This document shows, one piece after another, positions 7,749 to 16,965 of a stretch of 64,000 nucleotides of DNA (position 1 is its first letter; each line of letters begins with the position of its first letter). The notes under the pieces are model-generated. The model did no database searches and was not told the origin of the DNA. It saw nothing but the letters and a program-made list of their open reading frames with translations. A program made the position numbers and the translations under genes. This DNA comes from an uncultured Clostridium sp. (GTDB taxonomy: Bacteria; Bacillota; Clostridia; Lachnospirales; Lachnospiraceae): positions 62,001 through 126,000 of the forward strand of contig UQMJ01000004.1 in the NCBI GenBank assembly GCA_900542035.1, read 5' to 3'.

Positions 7749-7858
7749 AAAACACTTTCTTTTTTGTATAGCATATAGTATAATTTGCATAGACAAAGAG
7801 AGGGCTGACAGGAGTTTTTTCAGCATCTTTTAGAGACAGAGAAGGGAGTAAAAGTTTT

Positions 7859-9598
7859 ATGAAGGACTACATGAAGATTTACAATGAGTGGCTTTCCAAT
7901 CCATATTTTGATGAGGAAACCAAAGCGGAGCTGAGAGCCATCGAAGGGGACGAAAACGAAATTAAAGAAAGATTCTACATGGATCTGGAATTTGGTACAG
8001 CAGGCCTTAGAGGAATTATCGGCGCAGGAATTAACCGGATGAATATTTATGTAGTCCGTCGTGCGACCCAGGGATTGGCTAACTACATTATCAAGCAGGG
8101 CGGCGCAGAAAAAGGAGTTGCCATTGCGTATGATTCCCGTCATATGTCTCCGGAATTTGCTATGGAAGCAGCTATGACCCTGGCAGCCAACGGCATTAAG
8201 GCATATAAATTTGAGTCTCTGCGTCCGACGCCGGAGCTGTCTTTTGCAGTCAGGGAACTGGGATGTATCGCAGGTATTAATATTACTGCCAGCCACAATC
8301 CGCCGGAATATAACGGATACAAGGTTTACTGGGAGGACGGCGCCCAGTTTACGCCGCCTCACGACAAAGGAGTTACAGAGGAAGTTCTGGCAATCGAGGA
8401 TCTGTCCACAGTAAAGACGACCGATGAGGCTTCCGCAATCGCAGCAGGCAAATACGAAGTAATCGGCAAGGAAATTGACGATAAATACATTGCCCAGGTA
8501 AAGGCTCAGGTAGTGAACCAGAAGGCCATTGACGAGATGCAGGATCAGATTACCATTATTTATACGCCTCTTCATGGAACTGGAAACATTCCGGCAAGAC
8601 GGGTTATGAAGGAACTGGGATTTGAGCACGTATACGTAGTTCCGGAGCAGGAGCTTCCGGACGGCAATTTCCCAACCGTAAGCTATCCGAATCCGGAAGC
8701 AAAGGAAGCCTTTGAGCTGGGTCTTGCTATGGCAAAAGAAAAAAATGCAGACCTGGTTCTGGCAACAGATCCGGATGCAGACCGTCTGGGCGTTTATGTA
8801 AAAGACGACAAATCCGGAGAATACATTCCTCTGACCGGCAATATGTCCGGCGCGCTTCTGTGCGAATATGTATTAAGCCAGAAGAAGGCAGCAGGCAAGA
8901 TTCCTGCAGACGGACAGGTTGTAAAATCTATCGTTTCCACCAACCTGATTGATGCGGTTGCCAAGGCTTACGACGTAGAGCTGATCGAGGTTCTGACTGG
9001 ATTTAAGTGGATCGGCCAGCAGATTTTGAAGAATGAAAAGACTGGCAGAGGTACATACTTATTTGGAATGGAAGAAAGTTACGGCTGCCTGATCGGAAGC
9101 TATGCAAGAGACAAAGACGCGATTTCCGCAACCGCTGCCCTGTGCGAGGCTGCAGCATATTATAAGGCTCAGAATATGACCTTGTGGGATGCTATGATCG
9201 CAATGTATGAAAAATACGGCTACTACAAAGACGCAGTAAAATCCATCGGACTGTCCGGTATTGAGGGACTTGCCAAAATTCAGGCAATTATGGAAAACCT
9301 GCGCGCAAACACACCGGCAGAAGTAGGCGGCTATAAAGTGCTTTCTGCAAGAGATTACAAGCTGGATACCATTAAAGATATGGCGACAGGAGAAGTAAAA
9401 CCAACCGGTCTTCCTTCTTCCAACGTGCTGTACTATGATATGGAAGACGGCGTATGGATGTGCGTAAGACCTTCCGGAACCGAGCCGAAGATCAAGTTCT
9501 ACTATGGCGTTAAGGGAGTTTCCTTAGAGGATGCTGACCAGAAGGCGGCAGATATGGGAGCCGCAGTACAGGCTATGGTAGATGAGATGTTAAAGTAA
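7859..9598 (+). CDS. pgcA: Alpha-phosphoglucomutase / phosphomannomutase
   Basis: The 579-aa enzyme interconverts glucose 1-phosphate and glucose 6-phosphate (possibly also mannose phosphates), feeding glycan precursors. All four alpha-D-phosphohexomutase domains are present: the phosphoserine loop TASHNPPEYNGYK (about residue 140), the Mg2+ loop DPDADRLG (~303), the sugar-binding EESYG (~405), and the phosphate-binding RPSGTEPKIKF near the C terminus. The length fits the long PgcA type rather than GlmM, which is encoded separately at 35.2 kb. It is monocistronic: a TATAAT at 7779-7784 has only a weak -35 box, and a strong terminator follows. Confidence 0.92.
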   Translation: MKDYMKIYNEWLSNPYFDEETKAELRAIEGDENEIKERFYMDLEFGTAGLRGIIGAGINRMNIYVVRRATQGLANYIIKQGGAEKGVAIAYDSRHMSPEFAMEAAMTLAANGIKAYKFESLRPTPELSFAVRELGCIAGINITASHNPPEYNGYKVYWEDGAQFTPPHDKGVTEEVLAIEDLSTVKTTDEASAIAAGKYEVIGKEIDDKYIAQVKAQVVNQKAIDEMQDQITIIYTPLHGTGNIPARRVMKELGFEHVYVVPEQELPDGNFPTVSYPNPEAKEAFELGLAMAKEKNADLVLATDPDADRLGVYVKDDKSGEYIPLTGNMSGALLCEYVLSQKKAAGKIPADGQVVKSIVSTNLIDAVAKAYDVELIEVLTGFKWIGQQILKNEKTGRGTYLFGMEESYGCLIGSYARDKDAISATAALCEAAAYYKAQNMTLWDAMIAMYEKYGYYKDAVKSIGLSGIEGLAKIQAIMENLRANTPAEVGGYKVLSARDYKLDTIKDMATGEVKPTGLPSSNVLYYDMEDGVWMCVRPSGTEPKIKFYYGVKGVSLEDADQKAADMGAAVQAMVDEMLK

Positions 9599-9644
9599 TC
9601 AATCCATAAGACAGAAACATGGGAACAGAACTATAAAATTAGAA

Positions 9645-9685
9645 AAGCTGTGGGAAATGAATTTGACATTTCCCGCAGCTTTTTT
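9645..9685. terminator. Bidirectional terminator between convergent genes
   Basis: A 15-bp stem, AAGCTGTGGGAAATG with CATTTCCCGCAGCTT, with an A tract on the left and a T tract on the right. It serves the phosphoglucomutase gene on + and the CmpB-like gene on -. Confidence 0.85.
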
Positions 9686-9707
9686 GCAAAACGCGCTATT
9701 TTTCCTG

Positions 9708-10625
9708 TTACAGATATTTTTTTAAGTCCTTAAGCGCTTCTCCAAACCGCTTGGAAGTGGCGCTGGGGTTGTTTCTCAGCAGGCTTCTGTGGTAAGAAGT
9801 CAGGCGGCGGCCAAGCTGGCGGCGGCGTTCCCGCAGAGTTTCGATTCGTCTGGTCAGATCGGGAAGCTCAGGCAAATCCAGCTGCTGGTATCTGTTCCGG
9901 ATATCCCGCCTGTGGGAAGCAATTTGTTCTCTGGCGCTCTCCCGAATAGCGGCGGCTTCTTCTCGGATCGAGGATGCCTCCTCTTTGATGGCGGCTGCTT
10001 CTTCCCGCATGGCAGAAACCCGTTCGGATGTCTCCGCTTTTAAAAGAGCCAGCTGCACCTGCAGATCTTCCAGTTCGGCTTTGATCTTAGTCAGGGATTC
10101 CAGCGTGTGGCCAAGATCCAGGGCAGCCCGTATGGATTGGACGGCGTCTGTAACAAAGAGTACGCTGACAATGGCCAAAAAGGAAAATTCAACGGCGGGG
10201 CTGAGGGAGAGAACAAATTTTTCAATAGGCTTGTGGAGAACTTCTGTCATCAGGATAGTTAAAAATCCCCAGGCGATAGAAGTGCCCAGACATACGTAGC
10301 CATTGATATTGAATTTCTGGCTGCTGTAATCCCAGTATCTCATTTTAAACAGCCGTTCCATGATCCAGCCGGTAACGTATTCCAAAGCAGATGCGGCGAA
10401 AAAGCCGGCAATATAGACCAGAATCAGGTTGTCCTTAACGGGAAGAGAGACCCACAGCATCATAACGGCTCCGGTGCCATAGAGAGGAATCATGGGAAGC
10501 CGCAGGAAGCCGCGGTTGACCAGACGGCGTTTTTGCAGGGAAACATAGGTGGATTCTACGATCCATCCTAAAAAGCAGTATATATAAAAGAATGTAATCC
10601 AGTGGTACCAGGGATAAGTATACAT
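9708..10625 (-). CDS. CmpB-like (putative type IV ABC transporter) membrane protein with coiled-coil tail
   Basis: The product is 305 aa. The N-terminal ~150 residues hold about four membrane segments and match the CmpB-like putative ABC-transporter family: FFIYCFLGWIVEST-like start (FFYIYCFLGW), VNRGFLRLPMIPLYG, and a later NGYVCLGTSIAWGF. A long soluble tail follows (~175-290), rich in Ala, Glu, Arg, with repeating EEAAAIKEEASSI-type heptads that predict a coiled coil. No ATPase is adjacent, so the transporter label is only a family name. The start at 10625 is preferred because AAAGGA precedes it; the frame extends further upstream without a ribosome binding site. Confidence 0.75.
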   Translation of the reverse strand: MYTYPWYHWITFFYIYCFLGWIVESTYVSLQKRRLVNRGFLRLPMIPLYGTGAVMMLWVSLPVKDNLILVYIAGFFAASALEYVTGWIMERLFKMRYWDYSSQKFNINGYVCLGTSIAWGFLTILMTEVLHKPIEKFVLSLSPAVEFSFLAIVSVLFVTDAVQSIRAALDLGHTLESLTKIKAELEDLQVQLALLKAETSERVSAMREEAAAIKEEASSIREEAAAIRESAREQIASHRRDIRNRYQQLDLPELPDLTRRIETLRERRRQLGRRLTSYHRSLLRNNPSATSKRFGEALKDLKKYL

Positions 10626-10803
10626 ATTTGCGTCCTTTCTGCTTGCAAGAATCAAAGCTGTCATGTAAAATGAGGGAGATAATGTTGGGGCGGCACATCT
10701 TCAGGCAGGAAAACCTGACACCTGTTTCTTTTCCGATTTCCCGCCGTCCTAATGGTTATTGGTATTATAAACGAAAACAGATTGAAGATAAAGAGGTTTT
10801 TGA

Positions 10804-12357
10804 ATGAGTATTTTAAATGTAGAACACTTGAGCCATGGGTTTGGCGACAGAGCGATTTTTTCAGATGTTTCCTTCCGGCTGTTAAAGGGAGAACACATTG
10901 GTCTGATAGGAGCCAATGGCGAGGGAAAGTCCACGTTTATGAGCATTATTACAGACAAGCTGATGCCGGACGAAGGAAAGGTAGAGTGGGCAAAAAATGT
11001 GCGGGTCGGTTATCTGGATCAGCATACGGTTCTGGAAGCGGGCATGACTATCCGAGACGTATTAAAAAGCGCGTTTGCATTTTTGTTTGAGATGGAAGCT
11101 CAGATGAACGAAATCTGCGACAAGATGGGAGAAGCTTCCGAAGACGAGATGAACGCCATGATGGAAGAACTGGGAACGATCCAGGACCTTCTGATGGCTC
11201 ATGATTTCTATATTATTGATGCAAAGGTGGAGGAAATTGCCAGAGCGTTTGAGTTAAATGAACTGGGACTGGACAAGGACGTATCCGAACTTTCCGGAGG
11301 CCAGAGAACCAAGGTTCTGCTGGCAAAGCTTCTGCTGGAAAAACCAGACATTCTCCTTCTGGATGAGCCGACTAATTATCTGGATGTCCAGCATATTGAG
11401 TGGCTGAAGCGCTACCTTCAGGACTATGAAAATGCCTTTATCCTGATTTCCCATGACATTCCATTCTTAAACAGCGTAGTCAACATTATTTATCACATGG
11501 AAAACCAGCGCTTGGATCGGTATGTAGGAGATTACGATAAGTTCCAGGAAGTGTACGCGGCAAAACAAGCCCAGTTAGAGGCTGCCTATAAGAGACAGCA
11601 GCAGGAAATTGCCCAGCTGGAAGATTTTGTGGCCCGCAATAAAGCAAGGGTTTCTACCCGCAATATGGCCATGTCCCGTCAGAAAAAGCTGGATAAAATG
11701 GAAGTCATTGAGCTGGCAAAGGAAAAGCCCAAGCCGGAATTTCACTTTATGGAAGCCAGGGCAGCCGGAAAATACATTTTTGAGACCCGCGATCTGGTAA
11801 TCGGATACGACGAACCATTGTCAAAGCCAATTAATTTATCAATGGAACGGGGAGAAAAGCTGGTTTTAAAGGGCGCCAATGGTATTGGAAAGACCACGCT
11901 GCTGCGCAGCATTTTAGGAGAAGTGCCGGCTCTTTCCGGAACAGTGGAACTGGGAGACTATCTGTATCTGGGATATTTTGAGCAGGAAATGGCTCCAGGC
12001 AATACCACCACCTGTATCGAAGAAATCTGGAAGGAGTTTCCATCCTATACCCAGTACCAGGTGCGGGCGGCTCTTGCAAAGTGCGGTCTGACTACGAAAA
12101 ATATTGAGAGCCAGGTACGGGTACTGTCCGGAGGCGAACAGGCTAAGGTGCGGTTATGTAAACTCATCAATCGGGAAACCAATGTTTTATTGCTGGACGA
12201 GCCTACCAACCATCTGGACGTAGATGCGAAAGACGAACTTCGCAGGGCTTTGACGGCATACAAAGGCAGCATTGTGTTGATCTGTCATGAACCGGAATTT
12301 TATGAAGGGCTGGCGACCAGGGTACTGGACTGCAGCGAGTGGTCTCTGAGAGTATAA
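10804..12357 (+). CDS. ABC-F family ATPase (ribosome-associated type)
   Basis: The 517-aa protein has two ABC ATPase domains and no membrane segments. Walker A motifs are GANGEGKST (about residue 37) and GANGIGKTT (~358), signatures LSGGQ and LSGGEQ, and Walker B LLLDEPTN twice. The ~80-residue linker between them is helical and basic (KRQQQEIAQLEDFVARNKAR), as in ABC-F proteins that act on the ribosomal E site. It is closest in layout to the YbiT/Ettp-type housekeeping members; a role in antibiotic protection cannot be excluded. Start ATG follows AAGAGG. Two tandem hairpins follow the stop. Confidence 0.9.
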   Translation: MSILNVEHLSHGFGDRAIFSDVSFRLLKGEHIGLIGANGEGKSTFMSIITDKLMPDEGKVEWAKNVRVGYLDQHTVLEAGMTIRDVLKSAFAFLFEMEAQMNEICDKMGEASEDEMNAMMEELGTIQDLLMAHDFYIIDAKVEEIARAFELNELGLDKDVSELSGGQRTKVLLAKLLLEKPDILLLDEPTNYLDVQHIEWLKRYLQDYENAFILISHDIPFLNSVVNIIYHMENQRLDRYVGDYDKFQEVYAAKQAQLEAAYKRQQQEIAQLEDFVARNKARVSTRNMAMSRQKKLDKMEVIELAKEKPKPEFHFMEARAAGKYIFETRDLVIGYDEPLSKPINLSMERGEKLVLKGANGIGKTTLLRSILGEVPALSGTVELGDYLYLGYFEQEMAPGNTTTCIEEIWKEFPSYTQYQVRAALAKCGLTTKNIESQVRVLSGGEQAKVRLCKLINRETNVLLLDEPTNHLDVDAKDELRRALTAYKGSIVLICHEPEFYEGLATRVLDCSEWSLRV

Positions 12358-12362
12358 AGTAA

Positions 12363-12433
12363 CAATCAGGAGGTTTGCTGCCTCCTGGTTGTCTGGAAAC
12401 AAAAATCCCGCAGGGTGGCGCCTGCGGGATTTT
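12363..12433 (+). terminator. Two tandem terminator hairpins
   Basis: CAATCAGGAGG (12363-12373) pairs with CCTCCTGGTTG (12381-12391). AAAATCCCGCAGG (12402-12414) pairs with CCTGCGGGATTTT (12421-12433). The second has flanking A and T tracts and could work in both directions. Confidence 0.75.
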
Positions 12434-12473
12434 CGGGAATGGTAGGTATAATAAATAAGAAAATGTTTAGGGG

Positions 12474-12568
12474 GGCCGGACGGCTCGCACCGTCCGGTAT
12501 GAGTATGAAAAAGCTTTGTGATTTCAAGTAACCACTTGAAACAAAGGCTCGTTATCCTCTCGGATAAC
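12474..12568 (+). ncRNA. Candidate structured RNA: three consecutive hairpins before mreB
   Basis: The stretch between the ABC-F terminator and the mreB promoter holds no ORF but folds into three hairpins in a row. Stem 1 is CCGGACGG/CCGTCCGG (12476-12483 with 12490-12497). Stem 2 is TTTCAAGT/ACTTGAAA (12522-12529 with 12534-12541), extended by GCTTTGTG/CAAAGGC. Stem 3 is GTTATCC/GGATAAC (12551-12557 with 12562-12568). A TATAAT lies at 12447-12452 but without a good -35. No T run follows stem 3. I do not recognise it as a named riboswitch; strand and identity are uncertain. Confidence 0.4.
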
Positions 12569-12654
12569 TTGTTTATAGTATATCCATAAAATATGTCCGA
12601 AATATGTCGGCGTCATAAAAAAAGAATAAACTCTATAAAAAATAAAAAAACCCT

Positions 12655-12682
12655 TTGAAAACTCTTCGGGATTGTATATAAT
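12655..12682 (+). promoter_or_regulatory. Promoter of mreB
   Basis: TTGAAA (12655-12660), 16 bp, TATAAT (12677-12682). It lies 67 bp before the mreB start, downstream of the hairpin cluster. Confidence 0.65.
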
Positions 12683-12749
12683 AAGATAGGAGTCTTACAA
12701 CTAATTTACAGTTTTGCACATTGATGCTAAATTTGGAGGAAATTAATAT

Positions 12750-13757
12750 ATGTTTACCATGATGTCCAATGACATTGGAATTGACTTAGGTACTGCCAGT
12801 ATCCTGGTTTATATTAAAGGAAAAGGCGTTGTATTAAAAGAACCGTCAGTAGTTGCCATTGACCGTGACAATAATAAAATTATGGCCATTGGCGAGGAAG
12901 CCCGTCTGATGATTGGCCGTACTCCAGGCAATATTGTTGCAGTACGTCCTCTTCGCCAGGGCGTTATTTCCGATTATACGGTTACGGAAAAAATGTTAAA
13001 ATATTTTATCAACAAGGCAGTCGGCAAGAAAACCCTGCGCAAGCCCCGTATCAGCGTGTGTATTCCAAGCGGAGCGACAGAAGTAGAGAAGAAGGCCGTT
13101 GAGGATGCAACCTACCAGGCAGGAGCCAGAGAGGTTTCTATTATTGAGGAGCCGGTAGCGGCTGCAATCGGAGCGGGTATTGATATTTCCAAGGCCTGCG
13201 GCAACATGATCGTAGACATTGGAGGCGGTACTGCAGATATTGCAGTTATTTCTCTGGGCGGCACCGTAGTCAGCACTTCCATTAAAATTGCAGGTGATGA
13301 CTTTGACGAGGCCCTGGTTCGCTATATGAGAAAGAAGCACAACCTGCTGATCGGTGAGAGAACGGCAGAGGAGATTAAGATCAATATTGGCGCTGCATAC
13401 CGCAGGCCGGAAGTCCTGACTATGGAAGTACGCGGCCGTAACCTGGTTACCGGCCTTCCAAAGACGATTGTCGTAACCTCTGACGAGACCTTAGAAGCGT
13501 TGAGAGAGCCGGCTATGCAGATTGTAGACGCAGTTCACAGCGTATTAGAGCGTACGCCTCCGGAACTGGCAGCCGATATTTTTGAGAGAGGTATTGTACT
13601 GACCGGCGGTGGTTCCCTGCTCAGCGGTTTGGACGCTCTGATTGAGGAAAAGACGGGTATCAATACAATGGTAGCGGAAGATCCGCTGACAGCAGTAGCC
13701 ATTGGCACTGGCAAATTTATTGAATTTGCTCATGGAGACAAAGAGGATTTTAATTAA
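12750..13757 (+). CDS. mreB: Rod-shape actin MreB/Mbl
   Basis: This 335-aa bacterial actin polymerises on the membrane and guides cell-wall synthesis. Actin-fold nucleotide motifs are visible: phosphate-1 DIGIDLGTASILVY (8-21), connect and phosphate-2 IVDIGGGTADIAVI (about 155-168), and adenosine LTGGGSLLSGL (~287). The ATG at 12750 has TTTGGAGGAA ahead; ATGs four and five codons downstream are possible but have no better site. No mreC or mreD follows, so this copy is outside a mre cluster and may be an Mbl or MreBH-type paralogue. A GC-rich hairpin ends the unit. Confidence 0.92.
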   Translation: MFTMMSNDIGIDLGTASILVYIKGKGVVLKEPSVVAIDRDNNKIMAIGEEARLMIGRTPGNIVAVRPLRQGVISDYTVTEKMLKYFINKAVGKKTLRKPRISVCIPSGATEVEKKAVEDATYQAGAREVSIIEEPVAAAIGAGIDISKACGNMIVDIGGGTADIAVISLGGTVVSTSIKIAGDDFDEALVRYMRKKHNLLIGERTAEEIKINIGAAYRRPEVLTMEVRGRNLVTGLPKTIVVTSDETLEALREPAMQIVDAVHSVLERTPPELAADIFERGIVLTGGGSLLSGLDALIEEKTGINTMVAEDPLTAVAIGTGKFIEFAHGDKEDFN

Positions 13758-13767
13758 AATTTTGTAT

Positions 13768-13802
13768 ACGCCCGAAGGTCTTTCCAACCGGCCTTCGGGC
13801 GT
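13768..13802 (+). terminator. Hairpin after mreB
   Basis: ACGCCCGAAGG (13768-13778) pairs with CCTTCGGGCGT (13792-13802). The T tract is short (TTGTTT), so termination may be partial and some transcripts may enter recD2. Confidence 0.65.
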
Positions 13803-13826
13803 TGTTTCATCTGACAGGAATAAGGT

Positions 13827-16055
13827 ATGGCAACAGTAAGAGGGTTTGTAGAGCGGATTAAGTTCCGCAACGAAGAGAATGGATATACAGTGTTAAGTCT
13901 TGCCGATGGAAAAGACGAGACCATTCTGGTAGGAACCTTTCACTACATCAGTGAAGGCGAGATGGTGGAAGCGACGGGCACCATGATTGAGCATCCGGTG
14001 TACGGAGAACAGCTTCAGGTAGAAAGTTATGAGATTAAAACGCCGGAAGACAATGCGGCGATTGAACGGTATCTGGGCTCCGGCGCCATAAAAGGCGTGG
14101 GAGCTGCTCTTGCTGCCCGAATTGTAAAAAAGTTTAAGGCAGACACCTTCCGGATTATGGAAGAAGAGCCGGAACGCCTTTCGGAGGTAAAAGGCATCAG
14201 TGAAAAAATGGCCATGGCCATTGGCGAACAGGTGGAAGCAAAAAAAGAAATGCGCCAGGCCATGATGTTTCTTCAGGACTATGGCATTTCCATGAATCTG
14301 GCTGTGAAAATCTATCAGGAATACGGACACAGAACGTACAGCGTTTTAAAAGAAAATCCTTACCGTCTGGCAGACGACATCCCAGGGGTAGGATTTAAGA
14401 TGGCAGATGAGATTGCCCAAAAGACCGGTTTGTTTACGGATTCTGATTACCGGATAAAAAGCGGCATTTTTTATACCCTTCTCCAGGCGGTTGGAAACGG
14501 ACATACCTATCTGCCGGAAAGCGAGTTAAAAGCCAATGCTGCTGAGCTTCTCCAGATTCATCCGGAAGACATGGACAAACATCTGATGGATCTCCAGATG
14601 GAGAAAAAAATCATTGTCAAGGGTCAGCAGGAGGGAGAGCGGATTATTTATTCTTCCCAGTATTACTATCTGGAATTAAACACTGCAAAAATGCTGTGCG
14701 ATTTAAATATTAAGGGAGATATTCCCAGCAAGACCATTGAAAAACGGCTGGAGCAGATTCAGGAATCGGAACAGATTGAACTGGATGAAATGCAGCAGCA
14801 GGCAGTGCTGGAAGCAGTCAACAACGGACTTATGATCATTACCGGCGGCCCTGGTACAGGAAAAACCACGACCATTAATGCCATTATCCAGTATTTTGAG
14901 ATGGAAGGAATGGAAATCCTGCTGGCAGCGCCTACAGGAAGAGCGGCCAAGAGGATGACGGAAGCTACTGGATATGAGGCAAGGACCATTCACCGGATGC
15001 TGGAGCTTACCGGTATGCCGGACGAAAAAGAACGTTCCGGAATGCATTTTGAGCGGAATGAAGAAAATCCTCTGGATGCAGATGTGATTATTATTGATGA
15101 AATGTCTATGGTAGACATCAGCCTGATGCATTCCCTGCTAAAGGCGGTAACGGTCGGAACCAGGCTGATTCTGGTAGGAGATGTCAATCAGCTTCCAAGT
15201 GTGGGGCCAGGTAATGTTTTAAAGGATATTATTGAATCCGGTCAGTTTAATGTGGTAAAGCTGACGAAGATTTTCCGGCAGGCAGCAGAAAGCGACATTA
15301 TTGTCAATGCCCACCGGATTAACGACGGACTGCCGATTCCATTAGGGAAACCCAGTAAAGATTTTCTTTTTATTAAACGGGATATGCCGGATGCTATTAT
15401 CAGCGCCATGATTACCCTGGTACAGAAAAAACTTCCGGATTATGTCCACGCAGATCCGATGGATATTCAGATTATGACCCCCATGAGAAAAGGCGCTCTG
15501 GGAGTAGAACGGCTCAATCAGATTTTTCAGGCATTTTTAAATCCTCCGGATAAAAAGAAGGCGGAGAAAGAATTAAACGGGACTATCTGGCGTACTGGCG
15601 ACAAAGTTATGCAGATAAAGAATAACTATCAGATTGAGTGGGAAATCCGCAATCGTTACGGAATTCCTGTGGATAAAGGGATGGGAGTCTTTAACGGGGA
15701 TATTGGACGGATTCGGGAGGTAAATGAATTTGCAGAGACTATGACGGTAGAGTTTGATGAAGGCCGTCTGGTAGAATATTCCTTTAAACAGGCGGAAGAG
15801 CTGGAGCTGGCTTATGCCATTACCATTCATAAATCCCAGGGAAGCGAATATCCGGCAGTCATTATTCCGGTTTACAGCGGTCCGAAAATGCTGATGAACC
15901 GGAATCTGATCTATACCGGCGTTACCAGGGCGAGAACCTGCGTCTGTTTGGTGGGAATTCCGGAAATGTTTCAGGCGATGGCGGATAATGCGATGGAGCA
16001 AAAGCGGTATTCCGGTCTGAGAGAACGGATTAAAGAAATGTACGCGTTGGCGTAA
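13827..16055 (+). CDS. recD2: ATP-dependent RecD-like DNA helicase
   Basis: The 742-aa protein is a superfamily 1B 5'-3' helicase of the RecD2 type, acting without RecB/RecC in DNA repair. It has an OB-like N-terminal domain (1-~90), helix-hairpin-helix repeats with IKGVGAALAARIVKKF (~90-190), and the motor from about 330. Walker A is GGPGTGKTT (~339), Walker B IIIDEMSMVD (~420), and the late motifs include TGDKVMQIKNNY, AITIHKSQGSE and LIYTGVTRAR. The SH3-like insertion expected of the family lies between them. comF follows by 8 bp, so the two are probably co-transcribed. Confidence 0.93.
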   Translation: MATVRGFVERIKFRNEENGYTVLSLADGKDETILVGTFHYISEGEMVEATGTMIEHPVYGEQLQVESYEIKTPEDNAAIERYLGSGAIKGVGAALAARIVKKFKADTFRIMEEEPERLSEVKGISEKMAMAIGEQVEAKKEMRQAMMFLQDYGISMNLAVKIYQEYGHRTYSVLKENPYRLADDIPGVGFKMADEIAQKTGLFTDSDYRIKSGIFYTLLQAVGNGHTYLPESELKANAAELLQIHPEDMDKHLMDLQMEKKIIVKGQQEGERIIYSSQYYYLELNTAKMLCDLNIKGDIPSKTIEKRLEQIQESEQIELDEMQQQAVLEAVNNGLMIITGGPGTGKTTTINAIIQYFEMEGMEILLAAPTGRAAKRMTEATGYEARTIHRMLELTGMPDEKERSGMHFERNEENPLDADVIIIDEMSMVDISLMHSLLKAVTVGTRLILVGDVNQLPSVGPGNVLKDIIESGQFNVVKLTKIFRQAAESDIIVNAHRINDGLPIPLGKPSKDFLFIKRDMPDAIISAMITLVQKKLPDYVHADPMDIQIMTPMRKGALGVERLNQIFQAFLNPPDKKKAEKELNGTIWRTGDKVMQIKNNYQIEWEIRNRYGIPVDKGMGVFNGDIGRIREVNEFAETMTVEFDEGRLVEYSFKQAEELELAYAITIHKSQGSEYPAVIIPVYSGPKMLMNRNLIYTGVTRARTCVCLVGIPEMFQAMADNAMEQKRYSGLRERIKEMYALA

Positions 16056-16063
16056 GGGGGAGC

Positions 16064-16819
16064 ATGGTTAAGAAAATTCAAAAATCAGGGAATGCAGTAT
16101 GGAAGATGTTTCTGGATTGCCTTTATCCTAGAAGGTGTCCGGTCTGCGGTGAAATTGCAATGCCAAAAGGCGCGCTGATTTGTCCGGATTGTGAAAAAAA
16201 GATTTCCTGGGTAGATGGGCCGGTCTGCAAGAGCTGCGGCCGTCAGGTATCAGACGAGACCACAGAATACTGTCCGGACTGTATGCGCCGTCGCCACAGC
16301 TTTGACGGAGGGGTTGCGCTGTGCAATTATAATGAAGCGGCAAGGACGTCCATGGGGAAAATTAAGTACCAGGGCCGTCGGGAGTATCTGGATTATTACG
16401 GCCAGGTATTTGTGAAGCATCTTGGAAGAAACATAGCCTGCTTTCATCCGGACGTTCTGGTCCCTGTGCCGGTTCATCCGGATAGGAAGAAAAAAAGGGG
16501 ATTTAACCAGGCAGAGGTGCTGGCGGAGCGGATTTCAGAAGAACTGGAACAACAGTACCATATCCGGATTCCGGTGCGCCCTGATCTGCTTTTCCGCACG
16601 AAAAAGACGCTTCCACAGAAAGATTTAAGCGCCGCAGAGCGCCTGAAAAATCTGGAAGGCGCTTTTGCGGCCGGATCCGTCCCGCCTGGGATCTGTCGGG
16701 TACTTCTGGTAGATGATATTTATACCACTGGAAGTACGGCAGACGCCTGTGCAAAGGCATTGAAACAGGCAGGAGTGCAAAAGGTGTATGTGGCGGCAGT
16801 CTGTATTGGGAATCAGTAA
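16064..16819 (+). CDS. comF: ComF family phosphoribosyltransferase-like protein
   Basis: The 251-aa product has the ComF layout: an N-terminal zinc-ribbon region with four CxxC pairs (CPVC, CPDC, CKSC, CPDC between residues ~25 and 75) and a C-terminal phosphoribosyltransferase domain. The PRPP loop is VLLVDDIYTTGST (~215-227). In other bacteria ComF is needed for DNA uptake in transformation. The recD2-comF pairing is compatible with handling of incoming DNA, but no other competence genes are in the window. The start follows GGGGGAGC eight bases after the recD2 stop. Confidence 0.88.
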   Translation: MVKKIQKSGNAVWKMFLDCLYPRRCPVCGEIAMPKGALICPDCEKKISWVDGPVCKSCGRQVSDETTEYCPDCMRRRHSFDGGVALCNYNEAARTSMGKIKYQGRREYLDYYGQVFVKHLGRNIACFHPDVLVPVPVHPDRKKKRGFNQAEVLAERISEELEQQYHIRIPVRPDLLFRTKKTLPQKDLSAAERLKNLEGAFAAGSVPPGICRVLLVDDIYTTGSTADACAKALKQAGVQKVYVAAVCIGNQ

Positions 16820-16866
16820 AGGCAGGGCATTCGTGCTGCGGGCGGATGCCTGCCTTGCTTTTTTTT
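16819..16866 (+). terminator. Terminator of recD2-comF
   Basis: AAGGCAGGGCAT (16819-16830) with ATGCCTGCCTT (16846-16856), one bulged base, followed by a T run to 16866. Confidence 0.85.
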
Positions 16867-16913
16867 GACTTTTGTGGTATAATAACAGCCTAACAGAAAG
16901 ATATGAAAAAATA

Positions 16914-16942
16914 TTGACGAATCAATGTTTTTGTGATATAGT
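16914..16942 (+). promoter_or_regulatory. Promoter of the rpmG-secE-nusG-rplK-rplA operon
   Basis: TTGACG (16914-16919), 17 bp, TATAGT (16937-16942), about 100 bp before rpmG. Confidence 0.75.
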
Positions 16943-16965
16943 AGACGGGCGAATGGAAGAGCTTA

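Noticed and set aside
7820..8629. Minus-strand open frame (269 codons) opposite the phosphoglucomutase gene
   Set aside because: It covers the conserved TASHNP region on the other strand; the translation is Cys/Phe-rich without any domain, a typical shadow frame.
10804..12357. ABC-F protein as an antibiotic resistance determinant
   Set aside because: No leader peptide or attenuator typical of inducible resistance ABC-F genes precedes it, and the layout fits housekeeping ABC-F proteins, so no resistance call is made.
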